Origin: Aptenodytes patagonicus
Lineage: Eukaryota > Chordata > Aves > Sphenisciformes > Spheniscidae
Direction: 5' to 3'
Length of the DNA: 64,000 bases
NCBI RefSeq assembly: GCF_965638725.1
Contig: NC_134954.1
Location: forward strand, 4,707,001 to 4,771,000
Shown here: in pieces, positions 9,731 to 22,900 of the stretch
Numbering within the stretch: position 1 is the first letter of the stretch
Layout: the number at the start of each line of letters is the position of its first letter
The notes under the pieces: model-generated
Database searches by the model: none
What the model saw: the letters and a program-made list of their open reading frames with translations, nothing else
What the model was told of the DNA's origin: nothing
Translations under genes and position numbers: made by a program

Positions 9731-12135
9731 AGGCAAAAAGATGACCTGTCTATCACAGAAGGCATGTCAAGATTCACAGGTTCCTCCACTAACTCTCCTG
9801 GAGCTATGTGGTGAAGCAGATACTAATTTTTCACACATGGGTTGGATTCCCTTGGGACCAGAGGATGATTAGAGTTGTGACATCTTCTGCATGGTTTTTA
9901 AAATCACATCTGTATCTTCAGCAGCCACGCTCATCTTCCTTCCCGCATGTCTGCTCTCTATTATATTGGCATTTAGAAATGCTTACCAGATGCAAGCACA
10001 GTATGTACCAAGAAAGAAAAGAATTACCTAGCAAATTCTGCAAGAGAACCAAATGCAATTCTTTCTTGGATTTACTCACCCCAGAAATTATGGAGGCAGA
10101 TGCCTTAAAGTAAAAGGGCACTTCTTACTTATGAAAGAGTAAGTTGTTGGTGCTGTCATCTGTTTCACAAATTAGAAAAACTTAAAGAAATTGGAGATAA
10201 ACAGCAGTTACCTCTCCCTAGAGATGTCTGAATATTCTTTGCCAGCCTTACAGCCTCTGATGAGTCTCTTCAGCAAGATTCCTTGTGAATATCCACCATA
10301 AACCCAGCCTTTTGGCCATATTCACCCAACCCTACCAAGACATGAAAATATATGACAGCTGATTACAAAATTAAGTGCCAGGACACATTTTATTCTTAAG
10401 AACTCCCATTTCTGAGCAGTTTTAGTCTCTAAGGAAGGTGTCCTCAAATGGCATTCTCCTTTATGCCTGGCCTAGGAGCAAATCTTGCCTGGAGCCCACC
10501 GACGTCTTGGGCAGGAGGGCGTTTCCTGTGCTCCTCCAGAAGAGCTGCCCTTCTTCCCATTCCCTCGGGAAGCAGTGACAGCAAGTTGTCACGGTTCACA
10601 CAGCATGGAAACAGCATCCTGACATGGGCTGGGATGGCTGTATCGGGGCAGGCACACTGCCCAGACCTGAGCACATCTCTCTGAAAATTAGCGGATCTCA
10701 ATAAAACTACTGAATGGGCCTTGGTAAAAGTTAAGTAGTGTTGCTCCCAGGTGCTGGAGGGATGGCATCTCCCAGTCCTGTGCCATCAGCTGTCTTCTGC
10801 TTTAGGCCTCCTTTTCTTGACAGTTTTCCCTTCAGTCAAAGGCAAGCTGGAATCATCCAGCATGACTGGTGTGGGTAGATTTGCGACACCTCGAATGAAG
10901 CACTGATCGTTCTTTGAGGCCCTCTGTGCACCCAGTAGAGAAAAGGAGACTGCTGCAAAGGATGCCTCAGAGCAGCAGCCTAAGGTCAGGGATACCATCC
11001 CCAATAGCCATGGCTTCTTGGTGTCAGAAGCCCACATTTGACTTACTCTTGGCAGGAAAAAAGCACAGCTAATCCTATTGATTAAAAATAAGAAGGTATC
11101 TTATAGTGGAAACATCATTAATGGGCCGTGAGCACGGTGCTGCTGTAACCTACTACAACCTCACTCCTGCGCAAGTTACAGCCAGCTCAGGAGAACTTGC
11201 TTTAAAAATGAGTACAGTCTGTAGGATATAGGCTGAGGAGCCAGGGCTGCGTCATTCCCAGATGGCAACACAGCAATCGATGTAAGCTTTCAAAATCCTT
11301 TTGCAAGGACTAAAGAGACTAATTTCTGTGAGTAGCTTAACTTCCAGTTTTCACCAGTGCCTGTGAACATAAGGGAGGGGTCTGAGTATTTAACAGACCC
11401 TGGTAGCATTTTATTCATGACAGAAAGTAAGGATTTGTAATGTAGACAGACTATACCTTCTAACATAGTCACTCTGGGACATTCGATCACGTTACTCTCA
11501 GTGTTCCTTTATCATTTTGTTCTAGAAGCTGGACTTATTTTACGTGGAGGTGAGAGAAATGGTTGTTTGCAATGAAATCTTGATTGGTTAGGACTAGAAC
11601 CCAGGAAGGTCGCGGATTTGCATGATAAAGATGCAAATTTGCTGCTTCTCTTGGCATTTGTTTACAATAGAATTGTTGCTTCTTTTCCTAGGGTTGTTGA
11701 AACTACAAAGTTACCTAAGTTATTACACTAGCTTTACACCTGCCACACTGTTGTTATCTCTTTTGAAAGACTTGAATGAAGAAAATCTTCTAAATGACAT
11801 TACAGGTAGATACTTTTTGCTCTGGGCTTTAGGAAACATCCTGCAGCTCCTCTCTGAGACCGATATATTTTTAGTATCACATGCTGTTTTCAGCAGCCAC
11901 CACCACAACACTGTGCACCTAGCAAAATGTAATTACCTAGTCTGAATCCTGCATAGGATAGGAGTCAGACACTGTGAAGACACTGGCATTTCTTGTACTG
12001 CACAGTATCCAAATTTTAAGTATGAACAGAAAATGTCACTAGCAAAGCTGTGTCTAGCATGCCAGCTATCTACATAGGTTACATGAGATTATTTTGGATT
12101 TTTTCTTGAATTTACATACCCATGCTACCTCCCTT
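9731..12135. other. Non-coding stretch up to the solo LTR
   Basis: No gene recognised. A GC-richer part spans about 10440-10700 with overlapping frames of 78-85 codons on both strands, none domain-like. The longest frame, 107 codons at 11622-11945, is hydrophobic at its start but unremarkable. No transposon was recognised. Confidence 0.55.
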
Positions 12136-12140
12136 GGAGT
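12136..12140. repeat. Left target-site duplication of the LTR insertion (GGAGT)
   Basis: The five bases GGAGT directly before the LTR are repeated exactly at 12743-12747. A 5-bp duplication is the integration footprint of many retroviral integrases, including ERVL-type elements. Confidence 0.9.
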
Positions 12141-12267
12141 TGTTGTGGTTTAACCCCAGGTGGCAACTAAGCTGCACCCAGCCGCTCTCTCACTCCCCCC
12201 CTGGTGGGATGGGGGAGAGAATCGGAAGGGTAAAAGTGAGAAAACTCGTGGGTTGAGATAAAGACAG

Positions 12268-12273
12268 TTTAAT
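12268..12273 (-). terminator. LTR polyadenylation hexamer ATTAAA
   Basis: The minus strand reads ATTAAA here, downstream of the TATA-like box of the LTR on the same strand. It is the only good polyadenylation hexamer in the expected place and supports minus orientation of the LTR. Confidence 0.5.
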
Positions 12274-12453
12274 AGGTAAAGCAAAAGCCGCGCACGCAAG
12301 CAAAGCAAAACAAGGAATCCATTCACTGCTTCCCATCGGCAGGCAGGTGTGCAGCCATCCCCAGGAAAGCAGGGCTCCATCACACCTAACGGTGACTTGG
12401 GAAGACAAACGCCATCACTCCGAACGTCCCCCCCTTCCTCCTTCTTCCCCCAG

Positions 12454-12461
12454 CTTTACAT
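12454..12461 (-). promoter_or_regulatory. LTR TATA-like box (ATGTAAAG)
   Basis: The minus strand reads ATGTAAAG just upstream of a purine-rich GGGGGAAGAAGG tract. It is one base away from TATAAAG, so the viral promoter of this copy is probably weakened. A few related copies I recall have the unmutated box. Confidence 0.45.
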
Positions 12462-12742
12462 GCTGAGCACGATGTCATACGGTGTGGGATATCCCCACAT
12501 ATTGGGTCAGTTGGGGTCAGCTGTCCCGGCCGTGTCCCCTCCCAGCTTCTTGTGCCCCCCCCGCCTGCTCGCTGGTGGGGTGGGGTGAGAGGCAGAAGAG
12601 GCCTTGACTGTGTGTCAGCACTGCTCAGCAGTAACGAAAACATCCCTGTGTTATCAGCACTGTTTCCAGCACAAATCCAAAACACAGCCCCATACCAGCT
12701 ACTGTGAAGAAAATTAACTCTGTCCCAGCCACAACCAGCACA

Positions 12743-12747
12743 GGAGT
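12743..12747. repeat. Right target-site duplication of the LTR insertion (GGAGT)
   Basis: Exact copy of the five bases at 12136-12140, directly after the terminal CA of the LTR. Confidence 0.9.
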
Positions 12748-15700
12748 GAAGCGTTAATCTTGGTTATGATTCTTAGCCTCAAATTATAGAGTTTATATTC
12801 TTAAAATCTGGAAAACACATTGAATGTATGGTCACGGGCAAACTGCTGGTTGTTGATTCCACACTAAACCTACACCAGATAGCACCCCTGTGGGTCAGTA
12901 TCAATGATTCATACCCACAAGCCCTGGATTACACTGCTGAACAGCTATAAGTTGAAAGTTGTTTATTTAAACTGTTCCTCTCTCATCTGTGGTAAAATGT
13001 TCCGCCCAAGAGACATGGAATGGGGAAACCTTCTTATTCTCTTGTGGATGAGCTACAACACTATGTAGTATTGTACATCAGCTGTAAGGACTTGTAGTGA
13101 TCCTGGAGTTCATGGTTTATTAAAGATTGCCAAAGAAAATGCCTGAAGTGCTGTTTATCTGCCATAAATCATTTCAAGCACTTTTACTAGTGCTGTAGTA
13201 TTAATGTTCTCTGTAACATTTTTATATAAATATTGTATTTATTGCTAGTAACTTGAACAGAAGCAATGCATTCAAAAATTCTGGAACTCTTACAAAGGTA
13301 GCTTTTATTTCGGGAATCTATTTCATTGATTCATTTAAAATGTTTGCTACAGATATATTTAAGTATGACTTAGACGTCTGTAAATGGATAACAAAGAGGC
13401 AAAGTCTGCTACTGAAATTAAATTTTTAAATGCGGTGGCCAGTAACAATTTTTTTTACAGCATTTATTCCTCCTCATCAGGCCTCTGTGAAAAAAAGACA
13501 CAAAATGCATGGGGAGAAATTCCCAGTTCTAGTGATTTCACAGAAAAAGTATAAAGCATCAGAAAAGCAATGAATTATTTATTAAAAACAAAATTGAATT
13601 TTCAGTTCCTGCAATTTCCAGCAAAAGATAAGATAGAAAATGGTATCATTCTTAAAAAAAAAAAAAAGAAAAAAAAGATGCTCATGTGTATTAAGCAGCT
13701 TTTTTCTTTCAATATTGACGCCTGCCTTAGGCACAGATCCTCTAAACACTTACTGTGATTTTAACTTCAAGCACAAAACCAGTCACAAAATCTCTCTAAT
13801 GGGATTATTCACATGCTTACAGTTAGGAACACAAATACGTTTCCAGGCCCATGCGTCTTCTGAAAAAGAGAATTCCAGGCCTTAAATCAAGACTATATTT
13901 TCTCTTGTACGGCTGAGGCAATTAGTGCTAGATTGCTGTTCTGGGGAAACCATCTATAGAGTTATTTCCATCATCGTTCAAATTGTAGGTCTTATTTTGC
14001 TTGTTCTGTGGTCCTTCATGAATATTACCATATGATAAGAGTATTGCACATGAATGTCAGTAAGAAAATGGCGTGGCCATAAAAAATTAGCATTGCTTGT
14101 CTGTAGCTCTGTGCGGCACAAAAAGCACATCCATCTCATTAGTGCATAAGAAATTGGTAACTTAGACATTGTCCAAAAGCAATTCTAATTTTTCAGTTTG
14201 TGCCAATCGGGTGGTTAATAGCATGAGGCTGTAAATCAGCACAAAACGTTATTTCCAGCGAGAAATACTTAGAAGGTCCCTTGGTTATGACTGCTTTGAG
14301 GCTACTCACTAGTGAGTGCAAACACTGGCAAATTAAAAAGAGACTGAATTAAAAAGGGAGGCTTTACTTCTCGCTTGAGAGCCAGCACTCAGTTTGGGAG
14401 TTGCTCTGTATTGGGGTTCTAATCAAGAGACCCCAAAGCTTAGGTTTAAGGCCCACATGGCGCCATCATGCACGATGAAGTTCTTAGCAGAACCTTTCCA
14501 CAGTTCCTGAATTTCTACATAGTGCGTAGTGTCTTCCAGCACAATTTCTGCTTTTGAAGGGCAAAAAATAACGATACATAGAAGCTAATGTCAGGTAAAA
14601 GCCAGTCATAATGTTCCCTCGTGGGTGAGAGGAACTCGTAATATCGTCTGTCGGCTTACGTTTTATACTAAGTTGCAAAAGTTGGAAAGTTACAGGGTGA
14701 CAGTGATACTAGAAGAGGACACCAACGTGATCCAAGGAATATTTTTATTTGTCAGTCACAGCTTGCTTCAAGAAATCACCATCAAAGAAGGGAAAGCTGA
14801 AATTGCTTTTTAGTGGAGAGCACCGGCCTGTAAACTTGTACATGACAGGCGGTAACATAAGACTCTTCCCCAGGCTTTTTGTCCATATTGCTTCCTTCTG
14901 GTTGGGCAAGGCGGCTCCCTGCCTGGCATCCTGCATCCCGTCAGAGATGCCTGCGCTCCCACGCTCACTGTGGGGAGCCCGGCAGTCAGGCGTGGGGTCT
15001 GGTCCCTGTGGGGAGGAGGGAACCCGAAGGGCTCTTTGGTGATGGCGTGCACACATTTTGCTGAGACTCCTTACGTATTTTCTTCATTACCTTTTTCTTA
15101 CATGACTGCCCTAAGCGCATTAGAAAATTTGTTCTCTGGGAAAAAATTCTACAGGATTGGAAGAGTTTTCTTTATACTGGAGCTAAACGGAAGAAATTTC
15201 TTAACTCTTGCCCATTTAAAGTATTCAAAGGTCTCTTTGCATACTTTACTTTCAGTCATAGCAATACAAATGATAGGTCCTATTTCTCAGATCATTGATT
15301 AAATATATAAGCATAATAGTTTGATTGAATTACCTTTTGCTGTTTATCACATAATATTTGATTATTAATTACCGATAACTAACTTTCTCTGAAAAGAAAT
15401 AAATTGAATTGAATTAATATTTGTTAATAACTACAACTGGGACAAAAACATTATTTTGGAATTTAGGTAAGTGCTGCATATATTATGCATACTCACTGGG
15501 ACTTGACACAGTGCATATAGAGCAATATTTCATATTTTATGATGGGACTGGTCAGTTTGTTTAGGAAAGGACAGAGAAGAAACTGAGTGGGTGTTTCCCT
15601 ATCCTCTCCATGAAGGTTTCTATTTAAGCACTAAATTTCTTTCTTTTTGTATTTCTTCTAAATAATGCTCCGAATCAAAAGTTTCATTACTCTGACAAAT

Positions 15701-18700
15701 GTGTTTTTCCACCTGAGGAAGGTTTTTCCTCTTTCAGCCTGCATTTTATGTGTTTGTTTGTTACTGAGACCTACACAATGACTTAATCAATACAAAGTAC
15801 CCTCTAGGCAATGAGAGACCACAAGAAAGTGCAGCATCATTAAATTGAATTTACAGACAAGCACTTAAGGAGACAAACAAGTATCTTTTTACTATAAAGC
15901 TTCACTTTTTTATAGCTATGATGATTGAAAATGTTTACAAAGCATGCATGATACGGTGGTGGCAGAGGAAGAAGGCTGAGGAAAGTGCTCTAGTTGAATG
16001 GCAGCGAACTTCTGCTGCATATTGAACAATGGGTTGGGAGCTGAAAACCAGAGCTCTCCTCCTGGTGTGTCCGGAGAGCCACTGAGACACAGCCGGCTCG
16101 CAGAGCTCTCCTGACAAGCAGCCCCAGCTTGGGGCCGAGGAGGAAGCAGCCACTCAAATACTGAGCAAGAAATGTAGTTCCCCTCTGGTGTGAAAATGTT
16201 AAGGTAGACTCACAGATGAGAAATTGAATGTTGGTCATCAAGGAGAAGTGCACAGGTCCCCAGGAACACCTTACAGACAGATAAGTAATTTCTACTTTAA
16301 ATACACAATTGCCTCCTTCTGTTTTCTCTATTTATTTCTAAAGAGCTCTTACTTAGCTATTGAATATTAATAGCTGTGATGATTTCTATTGAAGTAATTT
16401 GAAAAAGTCATCAACCCTTCTGTAAAAAGTTGCTTGTCTGATTTCCAACATCCTCCTAATCAAGTTTTCCTTTCCTGTTACTTAAAAAAAAATAGATAAA
16501 TCATGCAGTTCATCCAAAATTCCCATGACAAGAGCATGCATGCATCATCCTTCCTCATCTGTCTGTCCTTCTGCCAGGATTGTTTATGAACACCTTCCTT
16601 ATAAAATTGAGGAGCAATACTGAAATCCCTACTTCAGTTGATGTAGTCTTTGGCTCATCTCCCTTTGTGGGAGATTAGCCTTCTGCTCAGGCTAGGATCA
16701 TATATTTAATCTTTATGGTTTGCAGCTGGCATAATTATTTAGAGCAACAAAATACTGAGTAACTTTCAAGACAATCTTAAACAAAGCACAAAGCTTTTCT
16801 GTGAACTAGAGCCTTGTTTCATCTTTAAGGTTGCATAGCTGAAGAAGAAAGATGTCCTCATAAACAAGAAAAATCACCTAACAACAAAAAATGTTTTATT
16901 CTAGCCCTTTTCCCCTCTGCAAAAATATGTGGGCAATGGCTTATATATGTGCTGAGCACACACTTGAATTCCTCATGCAAAGCAATCAAATGCCTATTTG
17001 TAAAAGGATCAGGGATGTGTCCATTTTGCTAACTGCATGTAAACCACTCCATCCTGTTTGTGCAGAGAGAGCAATTGCATGTTGGAACTGCATATCTGCA
17101 TCGCTTGCGAATTTATACAGGCAGATCCTTAATGGGAATTGAATGGCTGGATAAGATTTTTGGGTGAGTTTTTCAAAACTGTTTAGCATTGGCTTAACCT
17201 TGCTTCAGTTGACAGAAATCCAAGAATTCATTATTGACTTACAGGAGACCAAATTATGCTTGTGATGAATGCTTTGGAAAACACTTTTTTTCTTGGTCAT
17301 CACACACATTCAAACTGTGATCCAAAACCAACTAGTAGCCTAAAGTGTGTTGAAAGATGTGGCTATGCACATGGGTCTGGACCCTCCTTTTCACTTCTGC
17401 TGATTAAACTGCATTATGATTAGCTACAAATTTTTTTCTTCTCATCAGTTAATGACCTTACACCACACTCCCGGTTCCTTTCAAGCTCCCTTCCTGGTGA
17501 AGGAGCAATCACTGGCATGAAGTCTGGGCAAACCTACAAAAGCATGGATTCATTAGGGGAGGAGTGGAGCTAAATGGGTTTTATCCCCTCATTAGCACTG
17601 GTGTAATACCTACTTCTGGGAAAACTCTACACGTTTATTTACTCCCAGCCTAGAACTAGAGCTAGTCAGGGAGTGTGCAGATTTCCCAGTTGCAGAAATC
17701 TTACGCACAGTTTGTAAAGAGCCACAGAAAGCAAATCCTTCTGCTGACTGCATAGCTGCCTACGCCCTGGATCTTGCAGGCCCCAGTCTAAATGATTACA
17801 AAGCTCTGGCCATAACTGAACGCTTGCTTACACACACAGCCATATACTTTAGAAGACATACACCTAAATTCTTTTTTGATTATAAGGAACTTGATATCAA
17901 CAACTGTAGTTGCTGTACTACTGGTAGTTAACCAACAGGGAGGAGAAGTGATCTGTGTTGGTCTCCCATGACACAAGAGGTGGCCCATAAAACAAGCTGT
18001 TAAGATACAATTCTTGCTGTGAAAATGTTTGGGTGCTCTCTGACTAGAGACTGCAGCACAAGAAGGAATGAAATGCACTTTGTGTTTAAATGCAAGCACA
18101 ATTGTCATTACCTATCAGCCTCACAAGTTATGGCATCTTTTTTCAGATTAATTTGTAAAAGTGAGTTGGCTTAACAATATGATCTGAAGGATCTACAATG
18201 TATTAGAGCTGTCAACATTGCTAAATATCAGAATTAGAATGAAGTAACTTAGTTTCCTTAAATTATGAAGGCAGGGAGGCCCCAAGAGGGTTTTGTTATT
18301 AAAAAATCCTCTTTTTTATCTGAACTTTGGTTTTCTATTCTGTTTCTGCCACTTTGAAATGGGTGAGGCATGGTGAGAAAGAGGACAGCACAGGTCCCAT
18401 TCAAGTAGGTGCTCTGCTGGTCAATGCAAACTGGAATTTGTGTCCAGGTCACGGGAAAGATCAATGACCTAATTTGTTTTCCTGTTCTCAGCAGAGCACT
18501 TCATGTGCTCCAGAAAGAGGGGACAAAAAGGCTCAGCTCTTATGGGCAATGTCCTAGCACTATGAATAAAGTGCTCAGTGTCATCCACTATACATTGTGC
18601 GGAAAGTCTCTCCTTTTCTACAGCTATGAACATGACAAGCCCTCAGCTCTCACTGCAGCCATTACCATAAATCCCTCACAAGCAATATGGTGCGCGGAAA

Positions 18701-19917
18701 GATTGCGGTTCCATACGGAAGCTTGGTACAACAAAATGCCTGTTTAGCAACTTACTTTCTCAGTACATTATTCATATCTGGATATGACCTGATCTAGGTA
18801 AAGTGGGTGTCTTAAACAGGGCAACACTCTGAAAACACCTCTCAATTCTAGAGGAATTTGCTGGCATTTAGACTGAGGAAGAGAGGGAACACCTCGAGGA
18901 TCTCCTAAAATTCTTTAGAAGTTGTACATGTGCCTCCTGTAAATCTAGCCTGATGTAAACAGGAGTGGCTCAGTCCATAATTCAGTAGTTCTTCAGATTT
19001 AAGATCAGTTCCACACAGCAGCTAAAAAGAAGGCTTAGCACTGTCAGCCTGTCAGATACTCAGACACCAGGATTAACCCTCACTGCATTGACTTATTACA
19101 CTCTGATGTTTGAATAGCATTAGAGTGAGGTAAAAAGTAAGAAAATGCCCAAATCCCTCCAGTATTCAGGTTGTAGGCAACATTTCTGCCTGCCTCTGAG
19201 ATGGGGTTATTGCTTTCCCAGCACATTCTCTTCCAGGAAGGAGTCTGGATTTAGCACCATCCTGCATCCATATATCCCCTGAAATGCACAAGGATGGGAG
19301 AATGGTAGATCACATAAAGTGTGAACCCCCCTTTCTGTGCTTTAGAGCAGATTCTGACACCTTTTCAGTGCTGGTCAGCCAGACTGTGATTTTCTTTCCC
19401 AGTTCAAGGACTGAACCTACCAGTAGAAAGCCAGTGGGAGCTAGGAGATGCTGTTCCTCAGTGGGTTTGTGGGCACTCACTGCTGCACAAGGAGGGAGTG
19501 CCCACCCACACCAGCTCGGGGTGCCCATCTGGGGATGCCCAGCTCCCAGCCTTGCCACATGCCACCTGTGACAGGCGTTGCTGACCCCTGTGCCAGAGCC
19601 CTGCCCGGCTCCCAGGGCGCCTGCCTTTCCTCCTTGCCCTCGCTCAGCAGTAACACCTGATCTCACTCCCAGGGAGATGGCTTTGGAAGCAGGAGTTGCC
19701 CCAGGAAGAACAAAAGTTTTGCTTTAAATATACAATGAAAGAAAAACTAGCAGCATTTTTTCTAGTGTGAGAAGAAATGTCTTAAGAAAAGAGGTTTTGT
19801 TGTCTGCTAAAGCATTGGCCTGTCTCCCTCAAAGGCTTGGCTGGCATCAGACAGAGGCGCCATGGGTAAGGAATTAATTGAGGTGGTTCTTCTCAACCCC
19901 AATAGAAAGTGCATCTC
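12748..19917. other. Non-coding unique stretch
   Basis: No gene recognised. It contains an A-rich run (about 13654-13678), an AT-rich homeodomain-site-rich segment (described separately, 15290-15440) and a GC-richer patch at about 19430-19650. The latter keeps frames of 95 and 118 codons open on opposite strands through low stop density. Around 17550-17620 and 18950-18980 there are faint resemblances to the ancient palindromic repeat seen at 59739-60005, too weak to annotate. Confidence 0.5.
15290..15440. promoter_or_regulatory. AT-rich segment dense in homeodomain-type sites (candidate enhancer)
   Basis: Several ATTA/TAAT cores, including TTATTAATTACC and GAATTAATATTTG, are packed into about 150 bp. 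Such clusters are common in developmental enhancers but also arise by chance in AT-rich DNA. Function and conservation are not visible from one sequence. Confidence 0.2.
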
Positions 19918-19934
19918 TTTTTTTTTTTTTTTTT
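19918..19934. repeat. Poly-T tract (17 T)
   Basis: Uninterrupted run of 17 T. No retrotransposed sequence was recognised next to it, so it is called only as a homopolymer. Confidence 0.85.
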
Positions 19935-22900
19935 AATCTACATGAAATTTGTTCAGCTTATCCTGTTTGGTAAACCTGACTTAGCAAAGCAACTTGGCAA
20001 GGGCTTGGCTATAAAGTGACACTTTCAGTTCAGTGAAGTCTTGAGTACACTGTTGTAGCAAGCCTGGTTGTACATTTCTTTATACTCAAACATTTCAAGA
20101 TCTTTCTTTTTCCCTTTTGGCTGGTGTTTCTTCCTCCAGTTAGATATATCTTCACAGATTTATTGTCCTAGGACCATCACTCATAGCATTGTACAGAAGT
20201 TTGTTTTTAAACTTCTTTAAACAAACTTGCATAGAAGCATTGTTTTTTAAAGTCAGTCATTTCCATAGATATCAGAAAGCTGACTGAGAAACCATTAGCA
20301 TCAGGCACTTAAAATAACCTTTCTTTAGTGCCCTCATTAAGCCTTCAGTTCCTTTAATTGTATATATTATATTAGCATGTGAATGTGTGGCTGTGCCCTT
20401 CATTTCTTCATGAACTTTTTGGTAACTGTAAATGTTTTTTGTTTCTTTGTTCCTCTTGGAAGGAAAATAATAAGCTAAGAAGTGGTATGAAACAAAGTAA
20501 AATGTCTCCTCGCATCAGGGGATTGCATCAAATCCTGCATGCAGTTTGCTTTTAGCTTTCCAAAGGTGTAGTTACTAGGGTGTTCCCTGAGTATTAGGTA
20601 GTGTTGAACTGGATTGAGTTAAAACAATTCAAGGTGGCGAGTATCTGCTCTTGAAACATACGGTTGAAGGCAGCGAAGCTCCTGAGGGCCAGTTCTACTA
20701 TCAGTCCTGGAAGGCCTGGGAGTCAGAAAGGCTCAGGAGTGCCAGCCCTGAAAGGAGGAGGGCTGGGTGTCTTCAGGAACTGCCCACGTTGGGGAAGGTT
20801 CCCCTGCTCACCAGGCTGGAGACCCTTGGCAGGGATCGCTCAGTAGCCCATACAGAAAAGCCCCTGGGGTGCACAAGGGGAGGCAACAGCGCCTTCCATC
20901 ACAGAGTGGGTCAATTATTAGCTAGCAGTTCAAGGAAGGTCTTTGGCAACTCGGGCTAATTAGAAACGTGGTGTATTGACTTTGTTGTTAGACGCCCCAG
21001 CTCTTGCCATTTTAGGGACGTGCTTTTCTCTAGTATCAGTCTTGCTCACAGTCTGTTTCTCAAATCTGGGGTTGTTTGCCATCCGTGAGATTATGTATTT
21101 ATGTAGATAGATTAAATAGCTCACTCTGTGTCGTGGTTTAACTGCTTCAATTTCTATTGTGCTAGTTTATAAATTTACATGGTTACAACATTCAGTGTCA
21201 AAAATAACATCTTTAGACACAGACATTAGTAATGTTAACTCCTGCCTCCCCAAGTATGGCAAGCAGCTATTAGTAGCATTAGTATTCTATTAGCAGATAT
21301 TTCACAGAGAATGAAATTCACTTAAATTAGAGCTGACTGAAAAAGGTAATACATGCATTAAATATTAATATAGTTTTCCCATGAAAATATTCAGAGGACA
21401 CATCAGCATTGTCATTTAGCTTTCTGTTCTGTTTGTGGAGTATCTGTGACCATAATTTTCTTCCATTCATTCCTTATTTAATGAATTGATTATGAATATT
21501 TGAAAGTCAAGCTGTGCTGCTCAGTTGTTATTCATCAGAGAAGTCACACGGTACTTTTTACATATTCAAGCATTTATGGAGCAGATCCTCACATGTGCCG
21601 GTTTAAAATTTTGTTTCCACAAATTCTGTGTGATGCAGGTTTGAAACTTCTGTTTTAAAAACAGCTGAACACAAATGACTTCTAAAAGTGACAAGAATTG
21701 TGCATTTGGGGGTGAATTCAGCAACAGAGATTCTACCAGATGCAAACGTCCACATGCAGGACTGACCTAATAAAACAGTAAGACAGTAATAGAAATGCCT
21801 ATCTTCCAAAGTGGCTGCTTGTGTTTAAAAGTTGAATTATACTCTGTTTTTTAGCACACCTAGGGAGAGATTTATCTCAAATAACTGTAGCACCTCCAAA
21901 GGGCTATTCCTTGCACCCTCTCTTAGACACCTCTGGATATATCAGTCTCTTTGCAGCGAGTAGTGAGGCAGCACAGACAACCAGCTTAGACGTGCCATTT
22001 TTAGATAGCTAATGCTGGGTGAAATGAATGTAGCTGAACAGTGCAAGTCTCAGGTGTAGCACTGGTTGGTTGTTGCATCCCTTGCAACCCAAAAGTGAAG
22101 CCAGTTATGGAAAGTACTGCTTGACATAGATATAATTATCAGCACCTGCTTCTCTGTTTTTTTTTTTTTTTGTTAAATTGGAGCTCTTAGGGAGTTTATT
22201 TCTTTATTTATTTATTAACTGAGGTTTTCAAGTTCAAATGAAGCCATTTCTGTGTGCTCTCTAATTTAATTCTGTGTGGTACTAAACACTGCTTATTGCA
22301 CTTGCTCAGACTATTCCAGACTCATTATCTAAAAGTATTGGAATGACTTGCAAAATTTGAACCCACGGAAAAAATAGTGTGCTACTTTTTTTGTCTTTGA
22401 AAAAAATCTGGACTTGCTATACATTCAAACTGAGCAACAGGCCTTCTGACTTTACTCGGCAACTCCAAATTCAAGATATTTTAAAGTCTCGTAGAGCCTC
22501 TCATGAACTCTGGAAGGAGTAGCAACTAATATTTAATCAATGCTGAAAAAGAGATAATGGGAAGTAAGCTCTACAACATCTCAGAATATTATTGCATGAG
22601 GTTTTCAAGCACTATTGTCTTCAGGAGCGCTTGAAATATTCATGTATTTAGGCAATTGATAATTCTGGAGTGCCTCCCAAAATAATATTGGATTTTTCAT
22701 TTAAAGCTTTTCAAAGCAGCACAGAGTACTCGCTCCCAGAACATCCAACATCTGTAAGGCAATTTAGGCTAACAACCCAAAAATGGAGGCACCGCTAGCC
22801 TATATTAAAAATGTAGATCTTAGCTACATTGCAAGGAATCTGACGAATTGTAGCACAGCGCACACCAAGATGCCAAGCACTGATCTTTTTTCTTAGAACA

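Larger units (their letters stand above)
12141..12742 (-). mobile_element. Solo LTR of an avian endogenous retrovirus, probably ERVL-like
   Basis: This is a 602-bp LTR bounded by TG...CA, with imperfect terminal inverted repeats (TGTTGTGG left, CCAGCACA right) and a perfect GGAGT duplication on both sides. On the minus strand the order is U3, a TATA-like ATGTAAAG (12454-12461), and an ATTAAA polyadenylation hexamer (12268-12273), which sets the orientation. No gag, pol or env sequence and no second LTR lie nearby, so it is a solo LTR left by recombination between the two LTRs of a provirus. The 5-bp duplication favours an ERVL-type integrase; the class is inference. Open frames within it (up to 99 codons) reflect GC-richness, not genes. 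Confidence 0.93.

Noticed and set aside
12386..12685. Open frames of 79-99 codons within the LTR
   Set aside because: They lie inside the LTR regulatory sequence and correspond to no retroviral gene; GC-rich composition explains them.
21127..21144. GTCGTGGTTTAAC, resembling the end of avian LTRs
   Set aside because: Similarity stops after about 15 bases, with no LTR body, partner end or target duplication; chance match.
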